Origin: Closterium sp. NIES-65
Taxonomy: Eukaryota > Streptophyta > Zygnematophyceae > Desmidiales > Closteriaceae
Direction of reading: 5' to 3'
Length of the DNA stretch: 64,000 nucleotides
NCBI GenBank assembly: GCA_948144175.1
Contig: CANXME010000106.1
Location: 1,612,001 to 1,676,000 of the forward strand
Shown here: positions 49,801-62,200 of the stretch, one piece after another
Numbering within the stretch: position 1 is the first letter of the stretch
Layout: every line of letters starts with the position of its first letter
The notes under the pieces: model-generated
Told to the model about the DNA's origin: nothing
Seen by the model: only the letters and a program-made list of their open reading frames with translations
Database searches by the model: none
Program-made: the position numbers and the translations under genes

Positions 49801-51606
49801 GCACCAGAGTCACCAGCTTCCTCGACACGCTCGACTGCGTCTACCTGGGACACACTTGACGGGGCAGGACCCTGAGGGGGAAGAGGGTCTACCGGGGGTG
49901 GGACCTGACGCAAGGAAGAGCGGCGGCGGGGGGAGGGGCGCAGTGCGGCAGGGGAAGAGACGGTGGTAAGGCATCGACTTGTCAAAGGTGACGTCCTGGG
50001 AGGACAGAACACGGCGCAAGGTGGGGTAGTAAAGCTGCCAACCAGGCGCGTCAGGGGGGAAGCCAAGGAAGACGCACGGAACATCACGGGGGGATAGCTT
50101 GTCCGCAGACAAGTCACGGACAAACGCCCGAGATCCCCAGCCACGAAACGCAGACGCATCGCCAACCTTCCCCGTCCACTGCAAGGTGGTGGAGGTCTCT
50201 GGCAAGGAGACCCGGGGCTGAAGGTTGATGTGATGCGCTGCTTACGGAACCGCAAACGGCAACGGAAAATGGGGAGCAGCTGCATGGATCATGGACGTAC
50301 GAGCGACATCCATGATCATGCCAATGCGGCGCTCAGCAATCCCATTTTGCTGTGGAGAGGCCGCAAGCGTGAAGGTCTGGCGGATGCCCTATGCTCGACA
50401 GAAGGCTCCCAGACGGGCAGAGGAAAACTCCCCGCCTCTGTCCGAGTGCAGACGCAGAACAGGAAAGTCCGAGCCGAAACTCTCTCTGAGCAGGAGACGA
50501 GCTGCGCGGATCCAGTCGATCAACACCTCAGTGATGTCACCCTTGCTGCACAAGGGGAACACCGTGGTGTAACGCGAGTAGTCGTCAACCACCAACAGGA
50601 AGTAACGCTCGTGACCCTGGCCACGGACGCGGGCGGGGCCCCACACGTCCATGTGAAGAGTCTGCAGCGGAGCCTCTGTCAGAGGAAACTCGGAGGAGTG
50701 AGGGGCGGCGCGCTGCCGCCCTTCGACGCAGGGAACGCAGGTAGGGGCAGGCCCCGGAGGGAGGGGAGGGAGGGACCGGGGGAGACCAGAGACAAGGTAA
50801 GGGGAGGCCATGCCTCGAAGACGAGGCACGGAGGGGTCACCAAGGCGGTGGTGCTACAGGAGAGTCAGGTGGGACAGGAGACGACACGAGTAGGGAGCAC
50901 ACTCAGGACCAGACCTAGACGCTGCAGCAAACACCTGACCTGACGCAGCTTCCTGAACAGACTCAGCAACCGGAGGAGACTCAGTAGTCAGTGTGTACAG
51001 GCTTGTCCCCGGCTGACGGGTAAACGTGGCCAAGTGTCGGCCCGTCCGAGCACAGGTAGAGTGGGTCACCCGCTGACTCGCAGGAGTGAACTAATCAACC
51101 CCCCCATCCTGTAGATCAGCACCACTCACCAAGTTCGTAGAGAATGAGGGGAGGTAGAGACCTGACGGGGTGCGAGAAGGGGCCGCCGGACACGGTAAGA
51201 CAGTGGAGAAGTTGGCAAGTACAAGACTCCCAGAGGGGTCCGCAAGGGAGACCGGAACTGGCCGACTAAGCGGCGTAAGCGTGGTGCGGTCTCGAAAGAA
51301 GGAGCGGGAAGCACCCGAATCTAGGGTGAAGGTGTGTATGGCTTGAGCCGACGTGGTACCTGAGAGAGCAGACTCACGAGCACCTGGGGCAGCAGACGCA
51401 TTAGCACCTAGAGCAGCAGCCTCACCAGCACCTAGAGCAGCAGCCTCAATGCCCGGGTCAAGCGGAACATACAGGTAACAGTCACCCTCATCACTAGTAG
51501 ACACAACATACATGGCAGCAAGAGTGGCATCATAATCTAGATCAAAGATAGCAACCCCCGACCTAAGCAGCTCGCCCCAGCGGGGAATCTCTGTGGCATC
51601 AGGGAA
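46836..51606 (-). pseudogene. Copia pol, copy H
   Basis: RNase H and the RT end are open at 46,836-47,450. A deletion near 47,462 and further frameshifts near 47,645, 48,060 and 48,390 break RT (YVDD near 47,800) and the linker. The linker is rich in glycine/alanine repeats at 49,000-49,800. The integrase core lies at about 50,310-50,660 (HMDVWG, SDRGGEF) and protease DSGAS near 51,315. TAG at 51091-51093 replaces the CAG of VHQFTP in copy B. Confidence 0.87.
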
Positions 51607-52834
51607 CTAGAGACGCCAAGCGTCTGTCAGGCGGCCGAAGAAGCGTTGGGTGGTGTGCGGGCCACCCCACGGCTCACCAGTGCGGTCGCTGGTACGCAGG
51701 ACGTAGGCACAAGGACCAGCACCCCCACCCCGCTGACGCGCAGCGTACCACTCACGAAGATGCTGGGGGGGAGGGGTATCACGAGTGCGCTGCTGCTGGT
51801 GGTGCTGACCACCACCCAAGCCGCCCCGCTGCGCTGAGCCACCCCGACCAGCTCCACCTCCGCCACCGCCACCATCGCCTCCTCCTCCGCTCCCACCGCC
51901 ACCGCCGCCGCCGCCTCCGCCTCCACCACCGCCACCGAAGCTCCCACCCCCGCCACCACTCCCACCGCCACCCCCACTCCCTCCGACGCCTCCACCGCCA
52001 CCTCCACCACCCCCGTCAGCCCCTCCAGCGCCCTTGCCCCCCTTGCCCTTGCTGGTGCGGCGTCTCCCGCTAAGGGCAGACGCAGCGCCGTCCAAATCGG
52101 TGCCAACGAGGTCGACGGCAGCACCAGAGGCAACAGAGGGCAAAAGGGGGGAGGGGGAGCACCCCTCAAAGAAGGGGGCTCGAGGGTCACCACGAGAGGC
52201 TCCTATAGCGACTATACTCTTCTCAGCTGCCAGGAGGCGCTCCTCAAGGAGGTAAACGGTGAGTGTGGTGGGGCAAAGAGAGAGGAAGTGGTCCCTGACC
52301 GAGCGAAGGGAGTCAGGGAGCCGGGTGACTATGTAGGAGAGGGTGATGTAGATAGGTGGGGGGGGTGCGGGGATTCTTGGCACAGAACTCAGCAGGAAGC
52401 GCAGCGCGGTAGCGGGTGTCACTAGTGCGAAGGTGCGTAATGAGGTCAGCGATTGTGGGAAAGGCGAGGAGGTCAGGAAACAGGTACGGCAGCATGAGGC
52501 GGCTAAGGGCAGCAGTGGGAGGTGAAGAGTAGCGTGCAACTATAGCATCGTACAAGGTCTTAGCACTCTTGTACTGACTAAAGTGCGCGCGCTCAGTGGA
52601 CGGAAAGTGACTACGCATAGCAAGACGGGCAGCAGCATCGTGTGTGGCCCACTGTGAGCGAACAGTGCTGTCAGCACCGGTAGCTGGGGCAGTAGAGGTG
52701 CCAGACGTGAGATCGAATAGTGAGAGACCGTCCTTCCTATCGCACTGTAGGAAAATCTGTAGATCATCGACCCAGACCTCAAAGTCAATAGCTCGACCCT
52801 CAGCATCAAAGAATAGAACGCTAGGGGTAGCCAT
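51607..52834 (-). pseudogene. Copia gag, copy H
   Basis: Starts MATPSVLFFDAEG at 52834. It is open to about 52,330, then shifts frame in the G-run near 52,356. The glycine tract lies at 51,850-52,030. The zinc-type motif has lost two of its cysteines (GEPWGG and QRFFG instead of C), unlike the other copies. Confidence 0.85.
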
Positions 52835-53130
52835 GACAGCAGTGGCAGCAGGCTAGGGGCAGCAGTAGCAGGCGTGGCTCGGCAGTGCTCTTACCAGGGC
52901 TGGTAGGTAGGGGCCAGCAAGCGGTGGGGCAGGGCCGAGGCATGTCAGCAGGGAGAGAGCCACGACCGCGGCGGCAGCTCCTGCAGTCAGTGGCGGCAGT
53001 AGTCGCGGCTGTTTGCGGCGACCGCTGGTGCTGGCGGCGGCCGCCGCTGCTGTCGGCGGCGTCTGCCTCTGTCGACTGCTGCTGGCGGCGGCAGTGGCTG
53101 CTGGTGGCTGCGGCTTCTGCTGGTGGCTCC
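52835..53130 (-). other. Leader remnant of copy H
   Basis: GC-rich with CTG/CGG-type repeats, for example GGCGGCGGC runs at 53,030-53,100. It ends abruptly where base composition drops at about 53,130. No LTR is seen. Confidence 0.6.
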
Positions 53131-53274
53131 TTCTAAGTAAAACAAGGAAATTCTAGGTGGAAATCAGGGTGCTTAGATCTGAAACGTCAGCCTTGGGGCA
53201 AATTTATGCTACTTTGCAGGCATGCCAGCACATTCTGACTGGACTCGCAGCGAGTCAGGTCTTCGAGAGTCAAA
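53131..53274. other. Unassigned sequence
   Basis: About 140 bases of mixed composition between the broken end of copy H and the LTR-like repeat K. No gene or repeat recognised. Confidence 0.4.
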
Positions 53275-53856
53275 TGTCAGAATTTTATTCTTACACCTGC
53301 ATGTAGTTCTAGCTGTAGTGTAGATATGAACTTTATAGGTGGTGCACCTCTTTCTTCACTTGTTTGCTATATGTACTCTCTTGCTATAGTGAACATCCAT
53401 TCTCCTTCTCAACTCTCTCGATACTTTCCTTACCCTCGAACTCACTAGCCATGGCTCTTAAGTCACGCTAGATCTTAACATCAAATGAGGCAAAAATTAA
53501 AGTCGGCTCACCACAAAAATGAAACGCGTTATCGTTTTGAGCACTTTTTGATATCTAAATTGTACGTGCGCTTATAATAAGTAAAGGTTTCACATGGGTG
53601 GCGCTTATAATTGAGGGACGGCCATAAGCAACATGCTCCAGATAGAAGCGCCGGCGCTTTTGATAGGACGGCGCTTATATCGAGGGCCATACGGTACTTC
53701 CCACCCACCCGTCCTAGGAAATGTGCATATTGAGAAAGCTTGCTTTCTTATTCTTATCAATTGGCAACGTTCTCATTACATTTGGGGTACAGATATTAGG
53801 GTTTGGTTTATGTACTCCAACCTAATGCAATGTCATCATCCTCGTCCACTTTGAGA
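53275..53856 (+). repeat. Diverged copia-type LTR K
   Basis: Starts TGTCAGAATTTTATT, alignable with the start of family 1 LTRs. It is followed at 53857 by TGGTATCAGCTAGG, a primer-site-like sequence. The segment GGGGTACAGATATTAGGG near 53,785 also matches the LTR body. Its length (582 bp) suggests an insertion in the middle, which contains three copies of GCGCTTATA (53570-53578, 53603-53611, 53671-53679). The LTR end (GAGA) is not the usual CA. Confidence 0.45.
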
Positions 53857-54290
53857 TGGTATCAGCTAGGAACAACCCTAGGATCCTCGCCACGTCACGT
53901 CACGTCACTCCTCATCATGCCACGCCACGTTTCTAGGACCTAGCCTAGGATCCTAGCCCCCCCGCCAACGCCATGTCCCGTCGCGCCTAGCCCCGTTGTG
54001 CCCTGCCCCGTCGCGCCATGCCTCGTCACGCCCTGCCCCATCGTAATTAGCCCCGTCGTGCCCTGCCCCGTCGTGCTCTACCCCGTTGTGCCCTGCCATG
54101 TGGCGACCTTAGCCTTGTCATGCCCTGCCACGTTGCACCCTGCCCCGTCCCTCTTAGCCCCCTCGCGCCTAGCCTGTCGCACTACACCGCGTGGTCAAAC
54201 CCAATCCGCGTTGTTCCGCCTTGCGCTGTCGAACCTCGTCTTGCCCAGCCCACACTATCACCACATATGCACTTTATCCATATGCAATAA
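53857..54290 (+). other. Leader-like repeats after LTR K
   Basis: Imperfect repeats of CACGTCACGT (53,890-53,910) and of units near GCCCTGCCCCGTCGTG (53,950-54,180) resemble degenerate family leaders. No gag follows. Confidence 0.45.
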
Positions 54291-54657
54291 TAGTAGAATA
54301 AAGGTGGAGGAGGTAGAATAGTATAAAAGGATATATGCGCTTAATGCATACATAGCAACACTAGCATGAAGTGCGGAATGTAGTACAATGACGGTTGCAA
54401 TAGGCAAAAGCGGGGGAAACAGAAAAGGGACGGTTGGAATGCGGGGGAAGTCACCAAGGGACGAAATGGGAAACAAAATCCCAACCTCGAGCCACACATT
54501 GGGAAATGTGCAACCTGGGGTAGGGCTGGAAAAAGCCACTCACACTCACCCACTCAATGCTTGTTTCCTATTATTCTCTTGGAATAGTGAAGGTTGTCAT
54601 CGCAGCTCTAGCGTCCGGTGGCACACCACTAAGATGAAACCTTTGGGGTTAGGGAGC
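54291..54657. other. Unassigned sequence
   Basis: No gene, LTR or array recognised. Short open frames on both strands lack any motif. Confidence 0.4.
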
Positions 54658-54787
54658 TGTCGAATCATATGTTTATTATTCATCTAGGCTGTAGTGGGCC
54701 TAGCCTTAGGGGGTATACCTAGTTTCTTGACACTCTCTTATACCACCCTTGTTGACTTAATGAACAACATAGTCTATCTTCTTGACA
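54658..54787 (+). repeat. LTR L, family 1 type
   Basis: 130 bp, TGTCGAATCATATG to TTCTTGACA, with the family motif GGCTGTAGTGGGCC. It is followed by primer site TGGCATAGAGCA at 54788-54799 and by leader sequence with a T-run (54,836-54,841), as in copy B. Confidence 0.75.
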
Positions 54788-55020
54788 TGGCATAGAGCAG
54801 GTTAGGTCCTTAGGACCGCTTGTTTAGGGACCGATTTTTTTCCACGCCCGCTCTTACCACTGCCCTTTCCACTGCCCGTGCCGCGTCCCTCTAGCACGCC
54901 GTTTTTTTCTGCCCGCCGCACGCCCTTAAGCCCGCGTTAGTGCTGCCCGTCGTGCGCTCCAACTGCTCTGCGCGTTGCGCGCTCCCCCTGCCCTGCGCAT
55001 CACGCGCTCCCCCTGCCCAT
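54788..55020 (+). other. Leader remnant after LTR L
   Basis: GC-rich, with a unit near GCGCGCTCCCCCTGCCC repeated at 54,970-55,020. No gag follows, so this is a 5' end fragment. Confidence 0.55.
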
Positions 55021-55183
55021 GAGTGTGCATTGAGGGTGCATGATTGAGCTATGGCATGTGGGATGATGGTAGGCAGCCAGAGGGGGAGTTTGTTGTGTGA
55101 TGCTATCACTTGCATTCACGTCTGTCTGCCTCCCATCACATGTTCGTGCGTTGCATGCGTGGTGTGAGCGTGTGCAAGAATTT

Positions 55184-55211
55184 GTGTGTGTGTGTGTGTG
55201 TTTTTTTTTTT
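55184..55211. repeat. GT microsatellite and poly-T at the LINE end
   Basis: A (GT)n run at about 55,184-55,200 adjoins eleven T at 55201-55211. On the minus strand this is the poly-A tail of the LINE followed by (AC)n. Confidence 0.8.
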
Positions 55212-55315
55212 CTTTTGTATTATTGAAAGTATACACCACAAGTTTAAATGCATACTAACAACAGCGGTCGTAACCGAGCGTGAGTGAGCAGAGGCTGTCT
55301 GCTCCAGCGAGGCAT

Positions 55316-56011
55316 CTACGGTGGATTGTAAACCGTCCTTGGATTGGCCCAGATGGATTCAAATCCTCTGGTCCACGTCCACTTTTTATCGTCTGCCAGC
55401 CGTATCCTGCTCAGCACCCGCCTCTCCTCCAATAGGCCGATTTGGAAACTGTTCGCCTTCGCCGAATTCTTCCTCTTATGCCACGTTGTCGAGCGTGCTC
55501 GCACGTACACCCTTGCATGTTGTCGAAAAGCCATCAGGATCCTCCTCAAAACTTGGCGCGTTCGGAAATGACGCCCCCTGAAAACAGCATCACACCGCCC
55601 CAGCCAGACCTGGTGCAATGTTATGGCAATGAGTGTTGCCCCGGGGAAAGCTGTGCGGGTCTCTGCCTTGCGGAAGAGGAGATCCTCCAGCGAGTTTGTG
55701 GTGCGGGTTGGGTTTAGCATGCGGAGGGCCCGCTTCAGCGCATTGATCACCCCCTGGATCTTCGGGCATGCGAAAAGACAATGCTCCAGCTACTCTTCAT
55801 CCTTACAGTGCGGGCACAGGGGTTTGTCACTTAAAAAAGCCAGCCTCTCCCCCACCTGGAGGTTGAAGTTATACACTCGCGTGAGAACGTCCCTCGGTCT
55901 GCTGGGGAGTGACCAGTGATTCCCGAATATCCAGAACTTTTTTCCAATATATCGATTCGCTCCACCTGCCAGCCCATCGCAGCATGCGATGTGACCACGC
56001 GCGCTTCTCAT
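55316..56011 (-). pseudogene. LINE ORF2 C-terminal region
   Basis: Sense reading: DVLTRVYNFNLQVGERLAFL, then CPHC followed by LEHCLFACP, the zinc-binding pattern found after the RT of plant LINEs. Downstream are helical, basic stretches such as IAITLHQVWLGRC, ending at TAG 55316. A stop separates KDEE from LEHC near 55,790. The stretch 56,012-56,340 between this and RT is decayed. Confidence 0.75.
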
Positions 56012-56339
56012 TCCAGTGCCCCCTCATCTGCTTCAGCGGGATCACTCACCCTTCAATCGGGATGCGTGGCAGGAATGTTCTGCATGTCACTCCCCAGTCA
56101 GCCGAGCTCATGCACAGGGCTAGCAATTCCTTCCTCCATTCAGTTGGCGCGGCTGCGAAAGCCCTCAGCGCTAGCCTGGCCTAACCTTTCCCACCAAGCT
56201 CCTCTGTGAGCTGCGCCATAGTTTTCACCACGCAGGTGCCGTCCTGCTGCTGCCTTATCAGGTCGCCCAGCACCCAGTTCCATAGCTGCTCTGCATCTCT
56301 CTGACCGCCCACCGGTGCAGTCACTCCCACCATGATTGC

Positions 56340-57744
56340 TCAGTTAAAAACGATCCTTTCTTTTGCGATTTCCGCCCTCGTCACTTCCACCGTTCTGATG
56401 CTGAGGGGCAACTTCATAAAAATCTCGCATGTCTGTTTCCACCGCTGGCTCCTCCCCTCCCAGTGTCTCAGGAGTCGGTCGTGTGCTGTGAAAGTGTCAA
56501 ATTTCATGGGAAGGTCGGCCGCCCACAACATCAGCTCCCGCTTAAGCTGGTTCGTCTCCGTCAACATCAGGCCAACCCGCCTGGCAGGCAGGCATGCAAG
56601 GGTGATGCTCGGGTCGTGAACTCCCAGCCCGCCATCTTGCCTCGGGGTATACAGCAACTCCGTGCTCCATAATAAGAAGACTCTGTCGGACGTCGCCTTA
56701 TTCCCTGAGACATAATTGTGTATCAGCTTCTCCAGCTCCCTCCAAAATTGCGCAGGCGGCGGGTACACCTGTGCTTGAAAGGCCATCATTGGCTGGATGT
56801 AGCTGTTTGCCACCGAGCCCCTTGCCTTTTTCCGTGAGGTACTTCAGCTTCCATAACCCCAACCTCTTTTTTATCTCCTCCAGTGCCCTCTCCCAAGTTG
56901 GCAGGCCGCTCCCATCCGGCGTGACCCAGACCCTCAGTAGTCTCTCCGCGTCTTTCGGCTTCGCCCACTTGAAAGCGCCTCCATCATCTCGCCCGAGATT
57001 GGCACCCAGCGGTAAAATCACCGTTTTTGCTGTGTTTGTCGCCAGTCCAGATTGCTTTTCAAAATCATCTAGTATAACCTCGGCCTCTGCAATCTGCTCC
57101 TTTCCTTGCAGGGCTAAGGTCGTGTTGTCGGCGTAACCCATGTATGCCATCCGTTGACCAGCGATGTCCAAGCCCAGCTACTTCCGCTCCACCTTCAGCA
57201 CCAGTGGTTCCACCGCACACAGGAATAGGTAGGGGGCCAAAGGGCAGCCCTGCCGCACTCGTGATACCACATATATGCCAGCTCCCAACCAGCCGTGGAT
57301 CAACATATTGGTTGTTGTCCCTGAGTGCTGGCCCTTGATCCAGGCTACCAGTCGGGGGGGAAAACCCATGCGGTCCAGCACCTGGAAGATGAAGCCTTTG
57401 GATACGGAATCAAAGGCTTTCTGGAAGTCTACCAGCAGCAAGTACCAGTCCTCGTCACCATTTTTTACCGCGTCAATGATGTCGGCTACAAGCGCGATGC
57501 CATCTGTGAGCCTCCTGCCCAGGATAAAGCCATACTGCTCCGGCAAAATCACTCGGTGCAGTACCTTCTTGACTCTGTCTGCAACCACTTTGGCGAGTAT
57601 TTTGTAGGTGAAAGTTAGTAAAGTAATCGGCCGATAGTTGCTTAAGTTGTCCTTTTCCCCCTTCTTGTGCAGGAGGATGGTCACCGCCTCCTTGACCTCC
57701 CCTGGCAGCTCTACTGAGGCAGTGAAGTCCTTAACAAGGGCCAT
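56340..57744 (-). pseudogene. LINE reverse transcriptase
   Basis: RT primes DNA synthesis on the nicked target. The motifs NYRPITLLTFTYKILAK, LVDFQKAFDSV (first catalytic Asp) and RQGCPLAPYLF are present. The catalytic box reads GYADNTTL (near 57,120-57,140), where other LINEs have ADD, so one catalytic aspartate is replaced by asparagine. TAG follows LKVERK at 57178-57180, and a frameshift lies near 56,815. Confidence 0.88.
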
Positions 57745-57862
57745 GAAGCTCTCGCCCAGAAGATCCTAGTTGGCCTCGAAGAACTCCTTTGGCAAGCCAT
57801 CGTTTCCGGGCGATTTGTTCCTTGCCAGCGCAGCGAAAGCCCCCTTTCACCTCCTCTTCGGT

Positions 57863-58954
57863 CTAGTATGCGTCCAATCCCGCGATATCATCCTCCTGCA
57901 GTGTTCTTTCTGAGGCAGGAGTCCACTCTCTGAAGTCCAACCGTTTGTCTCTTCTGAAAATGCCACGGAAGAAATCTGATGTTGCCGCCAGGACCTTCTG
58001 TGAGTCCGTCACCACCCCACCAGCCACCTTAACTTCTGCTATACGGGTTCTGCTCTTCCTTGCCTTGACCAGCGCCGTTAACTGCTTCAACGATACCTCT
58101 CCTGTAAGTTCTTGATCCAACCGTGCCATAAGCTGGAGCCTGTCTTGCTCCCATGCCAGATACTCCTTCAACATCGCCTCTTTCTCATCCAAGAGTGATT
58201 TCCACCTGATGCAACCCAGGTTACCCAGCACCTCCTGCCGCAGAGCAGCCACCGCCGACACCAGGTGCGTGAAGGTGGCGCGCACTCTCTTCTTCTCTTG
58301 CCTCTTGTAAGCCCGTAGCCTCGTGCTGAGCCTTAAGATAAGTAGCTCGAAGCTCCGCCCATCTGATACCTTGACATTCCGCAACGTTTCCTCAATAATA
58401 CGTCTGACTCCCGGCCGATGTGTCATGAATGCCTGCAGCCTCCACAATCCAGGACCCAACCTGGCTTTGTCATCCACTTTGAGCGCTACTTGTATCGCGA
58501 AGCCATGATCTGAAATTTTCTCCTTTGGTGAGATGTGAACAGCGTCAAAGACGAAAGACAGAAGGGACATTGATACTAACGCTCGGTCAATTCTAGAGCT
58601 CGCATGCGCAGACGCCGTGTCGAAATTGTATTTCCGACACCCTGGATATAAGGTACGGAAAGCGTCTGATACTTGGAACCTATCGCAGCGGCTGTAAAGT
58701 CTGTCATTTTCGCAAGCTGATCCTTTCCTTGACGTCTTGTCTATGGCTGTCTCTTTTATGATATTCAGATCTCCGATAATGAGCAGATGTGAAGACAGCG
58801 GTATCTGATCTACAATTGGGCCTAAGGTATTAAGTATGAAGGGTGTCCTTGCTAAGGGGCTTGACGGGAAGTAAGTCACGAGCAGCGTGAACTGGATGCC
58901 TGGACAGTTAACTACTGTATGGATTACTCTACCTGAAGGATGAGACATGGTGTC
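57863..58954 (-). pseudogene. LINE apurinic-type endonuclease, N-terminus missing
   Basis: Nicks target DNA to start insertion. It shows HLLIIGDLNII, the SRIDRALVS stretch and KISDHGFAIQV, matching the central and C-terminal endonuclease motifs. A linker to RT follows (57,863-58,300). The first part, including the early catalytic glutamate region, is cut off by copy I. An in-frame stop lies after GLDAY at 57863. Confidence 0.87.
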
Positions 58955-59098
58955 TGTGAAGCTAAGGGATGGGTGTAAAGAAATGAGGAATGAATGAACT
59001 AGCACAAGGTTGGGTACAAGTAGGAAACCCTAGGAGACTGTACCCCATAATGTCTACCCCACTATAGCCTAGACAAGCTATATGATATAAGTTTGACA
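58955..59098 (-). repeat. 3' LTR of copy I
   Basis: About 144 bp, sense start TGTCAAACTTATATC, outer end at TGTGAAGC. The exact outer boundary could be 58951. The conserved 3' untranslated block follows at 59099-59295. Confidence 0.88.
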
Positions 59099-59295
59099 CA
59101 CCCCCATAGGAAAAGTGGGGGAGAACAAGAGGTAACAAGACCAGTCAAGCAAAGCAAAGCAAGCTCAGGGTGGATCACAACGTCACCCCACAGTCCGAGC
59201 ACAAGCTCAAGGCCACAAGGACAGTTCACATGCAAGATCATATATAAAGGCAAACAAGGAAGTGCAGGTATAGTAAGATCGCAGTACAAGCAAGG

Positions 59296-62200
59296 TCAAG
59301 AAGTGAGCAAGTGAGGCCAAGTAAGCACAAGACCTAGCATCGTACAGAAGCGCTAATGATCACAAGGCGAAAGTGCCTTGGTAAAGATATCAGCAGTGTT
59401 GGCCTCAGAAACCACATAAGCAAGGCGCAACTGACCACGCTGCTGCAACTCACGAGCAACAAAGTAGCGAAGAGGAATGTGCTTCGTTCTGTGCTCCAAT
59501 CTGTGCTCCCGACACAAGGCCAGCATGGCCTTGTTGTCTACGTACACAACTGGAGGAGAACGAGGTGGCTCTCCTAGGTCAGTCAGCAGGTAGGTGAGCC
59601 AGCGTAGCTCCTGTGCAGCCATGGCCCCCGCGTAGATCTCAGCCTCACAGCTGGAGCCGAGAACAGAAGACAAGCGAGTAGACCGCCACGAAACAGAGCC
59701 AGAGCCAACGCTGAAGATGTAACCCTGTAAGGAGCGCTGCGTAGCCTGGTCCTCAGCCCAAGAAGCGTCTGCGTGACCTGTGAGGACCACTCGACGTCGC
59801 CCTCCAAGCACTAGCCCCATGCCCGACGTACTGCACACGTAGCGCAACACCCTCTTCGCTGCAGCCATGTGCTCTGGTCGGTGTCTCCCAGGAGCAACAT
59901 AGCGTGCCAGGATGCTAAGAGGGTATGCAAGGTCAGGTCGTGTGCAGGTCATCAGGTACATGAGGCAGCCAACAAGCTCTGGGTACGGGCCACTCGGCTC
60001 TACGGACTCATCCAAAGGCAGAGCTGAGAGCAAGTGGCGAGTAGACAGAGGAGTGGCCTGAGGCGATGAGTACGTGAAGTCGAAGCGCTGAAGGAACTGC
60101 TGCACCATGTGTGACTGAGTCAGGGTAATGGTGCGCTGTGCTCTGTCCCGGGTGATGTGCAAGCCAAGGTAGCTGCGCAGTTCACCCAAGTCTGTGCACG
60201 TGTGTCTCTTTTGCAGCTCGGAATTCACGTGGGCGAGTCCAGCACTGTCAGCTGTGGCAAAGACCAAGTCGTCAACGTACACGAGGATGTAGAACGGTGG
60301 CAAAGAGGTGCTGGTGCGCAAAAACAGCGACGGGTCGGCTGTAGGAGGAGCAAATCCAAGAGCCGCAAGTGTAGTCCTCAGTGTGTCGTGCAACTCACAG
60401 GGCGCCTGGCGGAGACCGTAGACTGGCCGCCAGAGGCTCCACTGGGTACCAGGAGGAAACGACCCAGTGAAGCCAGGTGGGCGGCGCAGCCAGCTCTCCT
60501 CGTGCAGGCTGCCCTGCAGGAAACCTGTGCTCAAGTCAAGAGAGTGAAGCTTGTAGTCGCGCTGAGCGGCTATGTGCAGCAGCACCCGAAGAGTGGTCAT
60601 CTTCGGGGTGGGAGAGAAGGTCTGAAAGTAGTCAACTCCCTGCCGCTGACTGAAGCCTCGAGCCACGTGACGCGCCTTGAAGACAGGCGGAGAACCCGGC
60701 GGCCGCTTCACCCTGAAAATCCATATGCCACTGACGATGTTCGCCCCAGATGGGGGAACCTCGTCGACGTAGGTGCCAGTGGACTTCCAGGAAGCCATCT
60801 CTGCGTCCATGGCTGACAGCCACTGAGAGGAGTAAGACCCTTGATCGCCTCAGCGTACGATCGAGGAGTCGGGATGTCTGGTGCATCCGGGTCTCCCTCA
60901 AGGGCAATCAGCATGGACACGAGATGAGGCAAAGCAGCAGCAAAACACTTGAACCCCTCCTGCCCATCCTCAAGGACGTCCCTGCTAAGAGCACACTCAC
61001 CCCCGACAGACGGAGGAAAGACGCACTGAGACTCAGCAACAAGACTAGCAGCGTAGTCTAGACGACATCGAGCAGCAAAGTCGATGAGCTCAGCAACTAG
61101 GGCCGACGCAGCAGTGGACTCAAAAGAAGGGTCAGTGTCAATAGTAGCCAGGAGACGCGTGACAGTATGACTGGCAGCACGAAGAGAGTCAGACTCCGGA
61201 TCAGGAAGAACAGGAAGAGAGGACTCTGGACGAGACGGCAACGGGACACGTAGAGGAGCAGTGGACGGACGCAGTGTCATCTGGTGTGTGCCTGGGACCG
61301 CAAGAGGACGCGGAGCACGACGACTAGTGCGAGTAGCACAAACAAGCGATGCAGGACGAGACGCAGGATCACGACGCTCAGCAAGACCTCCAGTAGGACC
61401 AGTGTAGGTAGAAGGAGCAGGTAGGGGGGAGGCAGGCTGTAGCTCTGACCGCGACTGGACTGGTTGTGGACACTCTAAGGGAGGAGCAGGACCAGTAGTG
61501 GGCGGGAGACCAAGAACCAGCTCAAGAAGCGGAACGAAGTACGGCCGCGGCCGCGCAGCGCCTCCAGAACCATCAGGGACAGCACCTGTACCCCCAGTGG
61601 CAGCACCAGCGCCAGCAGCACCTCCAGCTCCAAGAGCGCCAACTCTAGCACCCTAAGACGTACCAGCGCCAGCAACACCACCAGGGCCAACACCCCCATC
61701 AGCTCCAGCTCCAGCAGCTCCGGCAGCACCAACTCCAGCACGAACGGTAGCTCCAGTACCGCCAGTAGCTCCAGCAGTACCTCCAGCAGCCCCAGCAGCA
61801 CCCCCACTACCAGCAGCTCCAGAACCGCCAGTACGAGCACCTCCGGGACCAGAAGCAACAGTAGTATCTCCAGCTCCAGCACCACGGCTCCTGCGATGGG
61901 CAAACCACTCGCGCAGCTCCTGCGGAGAGAATGGCTCCAGCCTCGACGAAACACCGCGAGTGGCCACACGAGCAGACCCAGCACCCCAAGGCTCCGCACC
62001 CCCAGGCTCAGCACACCCAGGCTCAGTACCCCCAGACTCAGCACACCCAGGCTCAGTACCCCCAGACTCAGCACCCCCAGGCTCAGCACCCCAAGGCTCC
62101 GCTCCCCTGGACTCAGCACCCCCAGGCTTTGCACGCTCAGGCTCAGCACCTCCAGACCCGGAACCCGCAGGCTCAGCACATCTAGCAGTACCAGACTCAA

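Larger units (their letters stand above)
46556..53130 (-). mobile_element. Copia family 1, copy H, 5' truncated
   Basis: Runs from its split 3' LTR through RNase H, RT, integrase, protease and gag to a short leader. It stops at about 53,130 with no 5' LTR or primer site. It hosts copy F, and possibly the gypsy element, in its 3' LTR. Confidence 0.88.
55201..58954 (-). mobile_element. Non-LTR retrotransposon (LINE), interrupted by copy I
   Basis: On the minus strand an AP-type endonuclease, reverse transcriptase, a zinc-type C-terminus and a poly-A tail follow in LINE order. The upstream part of the endonuclease is cut at about 58,954 by the 3' LTR of copia I, so the rest of the element probably lies beyond the window. 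Several stops and frameshifts are present. Confidence 0.92.

Noticed and set aside
55741..56209. Plus-strand open frames opposite the LINE
   Set aside because: They are shadows of the degenerate LINE coding strand and have no recognisable domain.
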